DNA of 5,598 nucleotides from Allobrachymonas sp. (GCA_017996515.1 JAGOGU010000103.1:1-5598), one strand, 5' to 3'; positions 1 to 5,598 are shown, counted from the stretch's first letter. Numbers and translations are program-made. Notes: a model not told the origin generated them from the sequence alone.

Positions 1-631
1 GTTGATTGCCATGTGAAAGCTTCCAGATTTCCAAGTTCTTTTTGCACCATGCTTCCCATATCTGGTGCCCGAATTCCAGAATGTCCAAATTAGCGGGCTT
101 TTTGGCCAAGGCAGCTTTTTGCAGCCCTGCCATGCTTTGGGATGGGATGCCAACGTACACAGCCAACGGTGCGTGTTTGAAGATATTGACGATGGTTGGT
201 GATTGGCGGTTTTGGTAATGAAAAGCAATTTTCCATTTGAATACTTCTCCCAAATCGGTGAAAGAGTCTATGGCATCAAGATTGCCTTCGGTTGCCCAAT
301 TGGCTATTTGCTTGACAGAGTCACGCACTTTTTCAAAAGCGGCGTCTGCGGTTTCCCCCAGCGATGAATACCAGCCGTGTGTTTCTGAATAGGAGCGTTG
401 GGAATCAGACTCTTTGTCGGCATGGTTTTTGCGTGAAAACACGCCGAATTTGAATGCCGACCCACCCCAGATGCTCCCCATTTTGTCCAAGCCGCTTTCC
501 ATCCAATAAGTAAAACTATCGATTGAGCCAGACTTGCTGTATTCGTCAAGCTTCATATTGGCGAGGCGTTCTCTTGGCCAAGTTTCAAGAAACTTATCCC
601 ATAGGGCATATTGCGATTTAAAGTCATTCAT
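1..631 (-). CDS. McrB-like restriction ATPase, N-terminal part only (gene runs off the left edge)
   Basis: A reading frame from the ATG at 631-629 stays open for 210 codons and leaves the window without a stop, so only the N-terminus is present. Seen: residues 11-20 WDKFLETWPR, then LDEYS (28-32), FTYWMES (40-46), GSIWGGSAFKFG (52-63) and FKWKIAFHYQ (131-140). From memory of the family, this series (WPxE.L..M.LdEY, FtYWlE, GSIWGGSAFKFGIY, FKWKIAF) occurs at the N-terminus of large McrB-type AAA ATPases annotated as 5-methylcytosine-specific restriction proteins, where it probably forms a target-recognition domain. The ATPase motifs would lie beyond the edge, so motor function is inferred. The start is the last ATG before the conserved block, but no clear Shine-Dalgarno site precedes it. 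The frame stays open upstream to another ATG at 775. The gene lies 85 bases after the WYL gene and is visibly more AT-rich, so it may have a separate origin. An unrelated protein sharing this N-terminal domain is possible. Confidence 0.82.
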   Translation of the reverse strand, partial: MNDFKSQYALWDKFLETWPRERLANMKLDEYSKSGSIDSFTYWMESGLDKMGSIWGGSAFKFGVFSRKNHADKESDSQRSYSETHGWYSSLGETADAAFEKVRDSVKQIANWATEGNLDAIDSFTDLGEVFKWKIAFHYQNRQSPTIVNIFKHAPLAVYVGIPSQSMAGLQKAALAKKPANLDILEFGHQIWEAWCKKNLEIWKLSHGNQ

Positions 632-716
632 GGTTGCTTGTTTGATGGCGTAGAAAATAAGAGGGTGAAAACGGATTCGGATGATGGCTATGCCAAAGTG
701 GTCTGGGCGTTGGCGG
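632..716. other. Intergenic gap between WYL regulator and McrB-like gene
   Basis: These 85 bases separate the WYL stop codon from the ATG of the McrB-like gene. I see no terminator hairpin with a T-run, no strong -35/-10 pair and no good Shine-Dalgarno site next to the downstream ATG. Read-through from the upstream operon is therefore possible. In the frame of the downstream gene the gap contains no stop codon, so it could also encode an N-terminal extension, although nothing in it resembles the family's conserved start. Confidence 0.5.
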
Positions 717-1700
717 TCAAGTTGTTGCTGGCGGAGTATCAGCGATTGGGCGCCGTTGCACGTGGGATACCGCATCGCCAAACCCGCGCAGCCACCATTC
801 GAGCATGGCGCTGTTCACAACGGTGGCGGTGATTTCGAGCGTGTCGTCGTCCAGTTCCCGCACTTGCTGGTCGTGTGAGAGGGGCGATTCGAGCAGATGC
901 AGCCCGGCGTGGCGATCGATGCGAAAGCACAGGTGGATTTTTTCCCCTTCGCCAAAGCCGAAGCGGCCATCGTCGTCGTGTTTTTTCAGGTCGAAGTTGT
1001 GGGGGCGCTCAAAGGTGAGCGTGGAGATGTCTGCCGACAAGATGCGGTGCAGCGCCAGATTTCTTTCGTTGTCGTAGCCGCGGTAGCGGCCCACGAGGTA
1101 GAGGCGTGGGCCTTGTTGGACGAGGCCCAAGGGCATGATGTCCACCTGGTTGCGCTTGCCGCTGGCGTTGCGGTAGTCGAGCGTTAGCCAGCGGTTGCTG
1201 TACAAGGCTTCGCTAACGGCCTCGAAAACGCCCGGTGCGATTTTGGGCGGTAGCAGGGGCTGGCTGGTGGCGACCACGCGGATCTTGTGGGGCCATTCGC
1301 GCTCGAGGCGGGCGCTGCTGCCGGGACCGAGGTTGCGCCGCGCTTGCACAAAGAAGCCTTCCAGCGAGGTCATCAAGCGCGCGGGCAGAAGGTTTTTTAA
1401 GTGTTCTTCGGCCAGCTGGAGTAGCAGCGACTCTTGATGGGTGAGGTTGGGCACGGCCAGCGCCTGAGCGCGCTCCAGCCAGCGGTAGCCGTAGGGTTTG
1501 CTGCTGTCATCGCGTTCGATCTCGAAATGTTCGCTGAGCATTTCGAGTTGCCGCTGAACGGTGCGCAGATCGCGGTCAAAGCCTGCGTCTTTGAGTTGCC
1601 GGTGCAACTCGCTGGCCGTGACTTTGCGGCCACGCGGGATGCGACGCAGCAGCTCGATGGCGAGCAATACGGTTTCGAGGGTGTCAGAGCGTTTGGCCAT
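717..1700 (-). CDS. WYL-domain transcriptional regulator with N-terminal winged helix-turn-helix
   Basis: A 327-residue DNA-binding regulator. Seen: residues 1-75 form a DeoR-like winged helix-turn-helix (KVTASELHRQL at 26-36, then DLRTVQRQLEML at 44-55). Residues about 157-225 match a WYL domain (WLTLDY at 171-176, PLGLV at 190-194, RLYLVGRYR at 199-207, LALHRI at 215-220). Residues about 253-318 fit the C-terminal WCX region (EWWLRGFGDAV at 301-311). Length and domain order are normal for the family. In known relatives such as BrxR and CapW of phage-defence loci, the WYL domain is thought to bind a nucleic-acid or nucleotide ligand and the protein represses its own operon. The ATG at 1700-1698 is chosen because it begins one base after the nuclease stop codon, has GGAAG seven bases upstream, and gives the typical MAKRSDTLE start; an upstream start at 1754 would overlap the nuclease gene. 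The tight spacing implies co-transcription. It is the third gene of the unit, whereas BrxR-type regulators commonly lead theirs. Its ligand and operator are unknown. Confidence 0.95.
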   Translation of the reverse strand: MAKRSDTLETVLLAIELLRRIPRGRKVTASELHRQLKDAGFDRDLRTVQRQLEMLSEHFEIERDDSSKPYGYRWLERAQALAVPNLTHQESLLLQLAEEHLKNLLPARLMTSLEGFFVQARRNLGPGSSARLEREWPHKIRVVATSQPLLPPKIAPGVFEAVSEALYSNRWLTLDYRNASGKRNQVDIMPLGLVQQGPRLYLVGRYRGYDNERNLALHRILSADISTLTFERPHNFDLKKHDDDGRFGFGEGEKIHLCFRIDRHAGLHLLESPLSHDQQVRELDDDTLEITATVVNSAMLEWWLRGFGDAVSHVQRRPIADTPPATT

Positions 1701-1701
1701 G

Positions 1702-3207
1702 TTAAAGCTTCCATGCAGAGCCAGAAAAGATAGCCCACATGCGAACCATGGCATAGGTGTCGAGTGCGCAATACGCCAGCAATTGCTGTTCGATTTCGCG
1801 CTTGCGTGCCTGGCTGGTTTGTGGTGAAAGTGCTTTTAAAAAGGCGTCCATAGCCATGCCGCCATGTTGGATGCCTTCAAGCGCGTCGTAGCGCAGGTCT
1901 GGGCAGAGCGCGGGCAATACGGCCTTGATGCTCCAGCTTCCTTGTTGGCTCGGGTGGTAGTAGTGGTCGCGCGCGATGGGCAGCAGATCGACCACGCGCG
2001 CATTCAAGGCCAAGAGTGGTTGGGCCAGGCGCGGGAAGCGTTCGGCCAGTTCGCGGATACGGGCAGTTTCAAAGCCGGCGTTGTAAACAAAGATGGGGCC
2101 ACGCTCGCCGCAGGCGGCAATCAAGGCTTGGGCAAATGCCCGAGAGGGGTCTGCCCCTGAAAGATCCAGAAAAGCCTGTTGCTGAAGTTTGCCCGTGCGT
2201 GCAAGGCGGTGAACGCTGAACTGAAAGGGAATTTGCTGGTAGGGCCTTGTTCCTTTCCAAATGGGTACGGCGAACTGGATGGTTTCAAAGTCCATGAAGT
2301 AGGCGGGCAGTTTGTGGCTGCGCAAGGCCTGAATTGCCGCTTGCCGGTCGAAATAGGTTTGGCCAGAAAGCGTGGCGGCTTTGACGCGCTGTTGCCGTTC
2401 GCTGAGCATGTCGTCGGGCGCATCATGCAGCTCTGTGATGTGGTGGGTGTCGATATGCGTTGCCAGCTCTTTGCGCAGCCGCCCGGGTAGCCATTCAATG
2501 GGGTGCTCTGCTTGTGGTTCTTGGCTTTGGCAGTAGGCGTAAAACCCGCAGTCATAAGGCGTGCTGCATTGTGTGCCCGTGCGAATTGGCGGCTCTTTTT
2601 CTTGGGCGATGGTTTGTTGTGCCTTGGCAATCCAGTCTTGCACTTCGCTGCTTCGCGGCATGGCTTCGTCTGTCAAATCATTTTCGAGCAACAGCCCGCT
2701 GTAATCTTCAGCGCCGGGGTACACCCACGCGCTGTTAATGTGCGCCAGTGCAATGCCAGAAAGGGGCACGCCGCAGGCTCGTGCCAGAAAGGTTTGTACA
2801 GCCGCATCGTCGCGGTGGTAGTCTTTGACCGATGTGGAGGATTTGACTTCAACCATGCGCCAGGCGCGCTTGCCGCCTTGTTCAACAGGCAGCATGACAT
2901 CGGCAAAGGCGAGTGCGCCCTTGGCACGAAAACCCGCTTCAAATATAGGCTGTGCCTGTGCCGATTGCAGCAGGTTTTGCGTATGGGCAAAGGCCGCATC
3001 AAAGCCTTTGGCTTGTGGGTCAATCAGTATCCCTTTGCCTTCGGGGTCGTAAATGCGTTGGGCAATATCACCGACTTTGTAGCCGACCATGAAACTCGCC
3101 TGCGTGGCCTGTGAATCTTCGCGCAGGGCAGGGCGATGCACTTCCAGCCACAGCCGCTTGGGGCACTGCCGGAAGGCGATCAGCTTGGATTTTGAGATCG
3201 TACGCAC
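1702..3207 (-). CDS. DUF2779 protein: Cas4/RecB-like nuclease fused to a DEDD exonuclease-like domain
   Basis: A 501-residue, probably cytoplasmic nuclease with two predicted catalytic domains. N-terminal domain, about 1-235: D103 in FADVML and E120-V-K122 in VEVKSS form a PD-(D/E)XK site, followed by Q138. C15 in FRQCPKRLW together with C214, C220 and C226 (C-x5-C-x5-C) repeats the one-plus-three cysteine layout that holds a 4Fe-4S cluster in Cas4 and AddB. C-terminal domain, about 300-495: D306 and E308 in FMDFET, N376 to E380 in NAGFE, and Y479 to D483 in YCALD read as motifs I, II and III of a DEDDy-type RNase H-fold exonuclease. Motif II carries Glu where Asp is usual. The family is known mainly as DUF2779 and I know of no settled substrate; DNA is most likely from the Cas4 resemblance. 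The GTG at 3207 is chosen over an in-frame TTG at 3255 because AGGAGA lies nine bases upstream and the protein then begins with the family-typical start ending in SKSKLIAFRQCPKRLW. It follows the AAA+ gene by 48 bases. Confidence 0.92.
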   Translation of the reverse strand: MRTISKSKLIAFRQCPKRLWLEVHRPALREDSQATQASFMVGYKVGDIAQRIYDPEGKGILIDPQAKGFDAAFAHTQNLLQSAQAQPIFEAGFRAKGALAFADVMLPVEQGGKRAWRMVEVKSSTSVKDYHRDDAAVQTFLARACGVPLSGIALAHINSAWVYPGAEDYSGLLLENDLTDEAMPRSSEVQDWIAKAQQTIAQEKEPPIRTGTQCSTPYDCGFYAYCQSQEPQAEHPIEWLPGRLRKELATHIDTHHITELHDAPDDMLSERQQRVKAATLSGQTYFDRQAAIQALRSHKLPAYFMDFETIQFAVPIWKGTRPYQQIPFQFSVHRLARTGKLQQQAFLDLSGADPSRAFAQALIAACGERGPIFVYNAGFETARIRELAERFPRLAQPLLALNARVVDLLPIARDHYYHPSQQGSWSIKAVLPALCPDLRYDALEGIQHGGMAMDAFLKALSPQTSQARKREIEQQLLAYCALDTYAMVRMWAIFSGSAWKL

Positions 3208-3216
3208 GGTTACCGC

Positions 3217-3222
3217 TCTCCT
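3217..3222 (-). promoter_or_regulatory. Ribosome binding site that fixes the GTG start of the nuclease gene
   Basis: On the minus strand AGGAGA lies nine bases before the GTG at 3207-3205. It is the best Shine-Dalgarno match between the AAA+ stop codon and the conserved N-terminus, and it decides for GTG over the TTG at 3255-3253, which directly abuts the AAA+ stop codon. Confidence 0.75.
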
Positions 3223-3255
3223 CTTGTTGCGGAAGATTGTCGCATGATGTAACAA

Positions 3256-5346
3256 TCACAAAAAGCCTACGGTAGGCCGTGCGCCTTCTTTCACGGCGCA
3301 TTCGGCCTCAAGCGCGGCAACGAGTGCTGTTGTCGATTCAATGGGGCGGAAACGGTGCTGCCGCATGGCGGCGGCAAAGTCGCCCGGTGTGAGCCGGTCA
3401 AGGCGCTTGAGCCGAGACAGCAGATCAGGTTGCGGGATGGCAAGGTTCAGTTGTGCACAGTGGCGGCGCAAAAGTTCCTGCGCTTGCTCGGGGCGCAAAA
3501 AACCGAATTTCACTTTCAGATCGAAACGGCGTAGCGCAGCTTGATCAAGCCCATCCATCAAATTGGTAGAGGCAATGAACACGCCCGGGAACGATTCCAT
3601 TTGTGTCAGCATTTCATTGACCAGGCTCACTTCCCAACCGCGCTGGGCCTCTCGGCGGTCTTGCAGGAAGCTGTCCACTTCGTCGATCAACAGCACGGCA
3701 CCCTCAGACTGCGCTTCGCGAAAAGCACGGGCGATGTTGCGTTCGTTCTCGCCCACGTAAGGGGACATCAGATCCGAAGCGCGCTTGACAAGCAGAGGCG
3801 CGCCCATCTGCTCTGCCAGCCAGCGCCCATAAGCCGTTTTGCCGGTGCCAGGCGGGCCGTAAAGGCAAATTCGCCCAGATCGGGAAGCTGCCAGCCCCGC
3901 GGCCACGGCAGTCAAATCTGCATCGGCGTGGATAAAGGCTGGGTCATAAATATCGGGCAAACGGTTCGGGTCGTTTTGCAGCAATGGGCGATGACCTTGT
4001 GCTTCCAGCGTGTTGGAGATCAATCGCTCAAAAGCCGTTGCCACGTTGCTTGTGCCAAGTTCGTTGCGAATGAAGCGAATGACGGAGCTGGCTTTGGTGA
4101 CCACCGCTGGCGCCAAGGTTTCTACTTCTGCAATGCGCGCAATACTGCTGGCATCCATCAAGTCGCCGCAGCTGGCTTGCAAAATCTGCTCGCGCTGTTT
4201 TTTGGGTGGAATGGGCAGCTCAAACACCACATCAAAGCGGCGGATGAAGGCGGGATCCAGGCTATGGATGGAGTTGGACAACCACAGTGTTGGCACCGGG
4301 TTTTCTTCCAACATGCGATTCACCCAGGCCTTGCGCACCTGCGCTGTGCTTTTGTGTCCGCCCAAAATATCTCCATCGTTGAAGACATCTTCCGTCTCGT
4401 CAAACACCACCAGCGCCTGGCGCTGAGCAAAAAAGCTCTGCACCGCGCGAAGGGCGCGCAAGCGGCGCTCGCCGTTGACCGGGTCGCCTTCCGAGTCTTC
4501 GCTGGCAACTTCGAACAACTCGTAACCCAACTCTTTTGCCAACACGCGGGTCAACTGGCTCTTTCCGGTTCCCGGTACGCCATGCACAAAAATATTGACG
4601 CCGCGCTGCCCCGTTGCCGTTGCATGACGAAGATAGGGCAGCAGAATGTCCAATGTTGCCTGAACATGGTGGTAATCAGACAGGCTCAGTTGCGCAGGCG
4701 GTGCAATCGCTACGGTGCCTCGCAATAGACTCACCGGATTAGTTTCTGCGGTAGCCATTTGATCGGCAAAGGCATCCGATAACAAATTCAATTTGCAGCG
4801 CAAAAAGCTGCTGCCGCTGTGATCGATAGAAACCAGCCCTGAGCGCGCCAAAATGCCTTGCGAACCTAGTGACGCACGGATATTGGGCTCTGGCAGATCC
4901 AACAAGGTGGAAAGAGTATGGAAAACCTTGGTCGATGAAAGCTGACCCAGCCAGTCGGCCGCATCATCCAGCAGCCGCTCGTTCTGAATCGATACGGCAA
5001 ACTCCAGTACACGGCAGTCTGTCGAGCTCAAACCCACAAGCTCTGACAACTGGCTGATGTTTTGCCGCAAACTGGCAGGTAATGTGCTTTGGCTGAGCTG
5101 CTTTTCAGCACGCTGATGCAATTGCCGCAGTTCAGTGCGGACGGCCTTCGGGTCAAAATCATTGGGCGAGGGATCAATCCAATGCCCCAAACCGATCGCT
5201 TCTGCTACGGTGTCGTCGCTGAATCCATGATTGTGCACAAACTCGCGTTGACCACCCAGCGGCACCAAAATGCGCAACAGCCAAAGGCGAATAATCGGAT
5301 CAATGTGGATGGCATGGTCGGCGTTGCGGGTGCGATGTTTTGCCAT
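3256..5346 (-). CDS. Tandem AAA+ ATPase (two ATPase domains) with an unrecognised N-terminal region
   Basis: A 696-residue protein with two AAA+ modules and no signal peptide or obvious membrane segment. Residues 1-220 match no family I recognise and are probably helical. D1, about 245-400: Walker A GVPGTGKS (256-263), Walker B VVFDETED (D316, E317), sensor-1 Asn in WLSNS (N358), and RRFD at 369-372 as arginine finger. D2, about 488-665: Walker A GPPGTGKT (497-504), Walker B LLIDEVDS (D555, E556), sensor 1 ASTN (592-595), RRFD at 606-609, and TPGDF (653-657) near the sensor-2 position. D2 has PYVGENE (529-535), matching the pore-loop segment YVGE of classical AAA unfoldases; D1 lacks an aromatic pore-loop motif there. 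Both sites look active, so a ring-shaped motor resembling Cdc48 in outline is plausible, with an unknown target. The ATG at 5346 is chosen because AGAGGAG lies five bases upstream; an in-frame start at 5421 has no such support. It is the first gene of the unit, followed by the nuclease after 48 bases. Confidence 0.92.
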   Translation of the reverse strand: MAKHRTRNADHAIHIDPIIRLWLLRILVPLGGQREFVHNHGFSDDTVAEAIGLGHWIDPSPNDFDPKAVRTELRQLHQRAEKQLSQSTLPASLRQNISQLSELVGLSSTDCRVLEFAVSIQNERLLDDAADWLGQLSSTKVFHTLSTLLDLPEPNIRASLGSQGILARSGLVSIDHSGSSFLRCKLNLLSDAFADQMATAETNPVSLLRGTVAIAPPAQLSLSDYHHVQATLDILLPYLRHATATGQRGVNIFVHGVPGTGKSQLTRVLAKELGYELFEVASEDSEGDPVNGERRLRALRAVQSFFAQRQALVVFDETEDVFNDGDILGGHKSTAQVRKAWVNRMLEENPVPTLWLSNSIHSLDPAFIRRFDVVFELPIPPKKQREQILQASCGDLMDASSIARIAEVETLAPAVVTKASSVIRFIRNELGTSNVATAFERLISNTLEAQGHRPLLQNDPNRLPDIYDPAFIHADADLTAVAAGLAASRSGRICLYGPPGTGKTAYGRWLAEQMGAPLLVKRASDLMSPYVGENERNIARAFREAQSEGAVLLIDEVDSFLQDRREAQRGWEVSLVNEMLTQMESFPGVFIASTNLMDGLDQAALRRFDLKVKFGFLRPEQAQELLRRHCAQLNLAIPQPDLLSRLKRLDRLTPGDFAAAMRQHRFRPIESTTALVAALEAECAVKEGARPTVGFL
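3260..3277 (-). terminator. Weak terminator-like hairpin at the 3' end of the AAA+ gene
   Basis: On the minus strand GCCTA, loop CCG, TAGGC is followed immediately by five T residues, inside the last codons of the AAA+ gene. The stem is only five pairs, so full termination is doubtful. Partial termination could lower expression of the nuclease and regulator relative to the ATPase. It may equally be a chance result of the coding sequence. Confidence 0.25.
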
Positions 5347-5351
5347 GATGA

Positions 5352-5358
5352 CTCCTCT
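5352..5358 (-). promoter_or_regulatory. Ribosome binding site of the AAA+ gene
   Basis: AGAGGAG on the minus strand ends five bases before the ATG at 5346-5344. It is a near-consensus Shine-Dalgarno site and is the reason for choosing this start over the in-frame codon at 5421. Confidence 0.8.
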
Positions 5359-5395
5359 TGTTTGCAGGAGCCATTGTCTGGATTGGTACGACGTA

Positions 5396-5408
5396 ATGTG
5401 TCGCACAT
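5396..5408. repeat. Inverted repeat, candidate operator
   Basis: ATGTG-TCG-CACAT is a perfect five-base inverted repeat around a three-base centre. One more flanking pair matches beyond a single mismatch (TAATGTG against CACATAA). It overlaps the second -10 candidate (5412-5407) and sits about 50 bases upstream of the AAA+ start, a suitable place for a repressor. The WYL protein of the same unit is the obvious candidate binder, but this is inference. Confidence 0.4.
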
Positions 5409-5463
5409 AATGGCGTTGCACCTAAAGGGCCCAATCCACTTTTCTAACTGTTTTGCGCGTAAA

Positions 5464-5471
5464 TGCATGCA
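5464..5471. repeat. Perfect 8-base palindrome in the leader
   Basis: TGCATGCA is its own reverse complement. It lies about midway along the leader, between the two promoter candidates. It may be a half of a protein-binding site or chance. Confidence 0.25.
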
Positions 5472-5489
5472 CCCCGGCAACTGAAACCT

Positions 5490-5510
5490 ACCGTTAACCG
5501 GCTAACTGGT
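5490..5510. repeat. Imperfect inverted repeat in the leader
   Basis: ACCGTTA (5490-5496) and TAACTGGT (5503-5510) are complementary apart from one bulged T, with six bases between them. A second, overlapping pairing of AACC (5496-5499) region with GGTT is possible. It lies just downstream of the first promoter candidate, so it could be an operator or a transcript hairpin. Confidence 0.3.
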
Positions 5511-5560
5511 TCTGGATTGCGTTGGACAATATTAGAGGATAACTTGCTGTTTTTCCAAAG

Positions 5561-5597
5561 AAAAACGCCACCCGATAGACGTTATCGGATGGCGTTG
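5561..5597 (-). terminator. Rho-independent terminator of a gene beyond the right edge
   Basis: AACGCCA-C-CCGATA (5564-5577) pairs with TATCGG-A-TGGCGTT (5583-5596): thirteen pairs, one internal C/A mismatch and a five-base loop GACGT. Read on the minus strand the stem is followed by GTTTTTC and further T residues, the classic intrinsic terminator form. On the plus strand no T-run follows within the window. It therefore most likely ends a minus-strand gene lying to the right and separates that gene from the operon here. Confidence 0.8.
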
Positions 5598-5598
5598 G

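Larger units (their letters stand above)
5347..5560 (-). promoter_or_regulatory. Leader and likely promoter region of the AAA+/nuclease/WYL operon
   Basis: These 214 bases lie between an upstream gene's terminator and the AAA+ start and hold no gene I can support. Two weak sigma-70-like candidates are visible on the minus strand. TTGGAA (5558-5553) and TAATAT (5534-5529) are 18 bases apart, with four of six matches each, and would give a leader of roughly 180 bases. TTGGGC (5434-5429) and CATTAT (5412-5407) are 16 bases apart and would start nearer the gene. Neither is strong, which would suit a tightly controlled or activator-dependent operon. The region also carries the inverted repeats listed separately. 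Confidence 0.45.

Noticed and set aside
6..218. Plus-strand open frame of 70 codons near the left edge
   Set aside because: It is antisense to the McrB-like gene, with no domain and no clear ribosome binding site.
304..549. Minus-strand open frame of 81 codons
   Set aside because: It overlaps the McrB-like gene in another frame. The McrB-like frame carries the conserved GSIWGGSAFKFG segment here, and this one has no recognisable motif.
1397..1771. Minus-strand open frame overlapping the WYL gene start
   Set aside because: It is a shifted reading of the same DNA. Its product is rich in Ser, Pro and Cys, typical of an out-of-frame shadow.
2503..3114. Open frame of 203 codons on the plus strand
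   Set aside because: It is antisense to the nuclease gene, which has strong family motifs across the same stretch. No ribosome binding site or domain supports it.
1702..3207. CRISPR-associated Cas4 and an adjacent CRISPR array
   Set aside because: No regularly spaced direct repeats and no cas1, cas2 or effector gene are present. The second exonuclease-like domain places the protein in the DUF2779 type, not in Cas4 proper.
3208..3255. N-terminal extension of the nuclease from a TTG at 3255
   Set aside because: The extra 16 residues are not like the family start, no Shine-Dalgarno site fits this TTG clearly, and the GTG at 3207 has AGGAGA nine bases upstream.
3541..4728. Open frame of 395 codons on the plus strand
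   Set aside because: It lies wholly opposite the AAA+ gene, whose product has complete Walker and sensor motifs. The plus-strand product has low-complexity composition and no recognisable motif.
5347..5421. N-terminal extension of the AAA+ protein from 5421
   Set aside because: The extra 25 residues lie in the leader, include the ribosome binding site of the ATG at 5346, and look non-coding.
1..5598. tRNA, rRNA, insertion sequence or attachment site
   Set aside because: I saw no tRNA cloverleaf, rRNA sequence, transposase gene or paired terminal repeats. The only strong hairpin is the terminator at the right edge.

Overview
The window holds four genes, all on the minus strand and reading right to left, plus a short upstream control region. 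There are no RNA genes, CRISPR arrays or insertion sequences that I can see. The protein families, GTG/ATG starts with Shine-Dalgarno sites, moderately high GC in the three complete genes and tight operon spacing suggest a Gram-negative bacterium, most likely a proteobacterium (beta or gamma). That placement is inference from style and family resemblance, not from a marker gene.

Layout in the direction of transcription. (1) 5598-5347 is a non-coding leader: a strong intrinsic terminator for a gene beyond the right edge (5561-5597), then about 210 bases with weak promoter candidates, several inverted repeats and the first ribosome binding site. (2) 5346-3256 encodes a 696-residue protein with an uncharacterised N-terminal region and two AAA+ ATPase domains. 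(3) 3207-1702 encodes a 501-residue protein of the DUF2779 type. It joins a Cas4/RecB-like PD-(D/E)XK nuclease domain with four cysteines, probably an iron-sulfur cluster, to a DEDD-type exonuclease-like domain. (4) 1700-717 encodes a 327-residue WYL-domain transcription regulator starting one base after the nuclease stop codon. (5) 631-1 is the first 210 residues of a protein that runs off the left edge. It is visibly more AT-rich and resembles the N-terminal region of McrB-like restriction ATPases.

Taken together this looks like part of a defence island. A two-ring AAA+ motor, a two-headed nuclease and a WYL regulator form one operon-like unit, with an McrB-like gene directly downstream that may belong to the same unit or to a second, adjacent restriction module. 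A plausible working model (inference) is that the AAA+ protein remodels or translocates a nucleic-acid or protein target, the DUF2779 protein cuts or trims DNA or RNA, and the WYL protein senses a nucleic-acid or nucleotide signal and controls transcription, perhaps from the inverted repeats in the leader. I do not recognise the three-gene combination as a named defence system.
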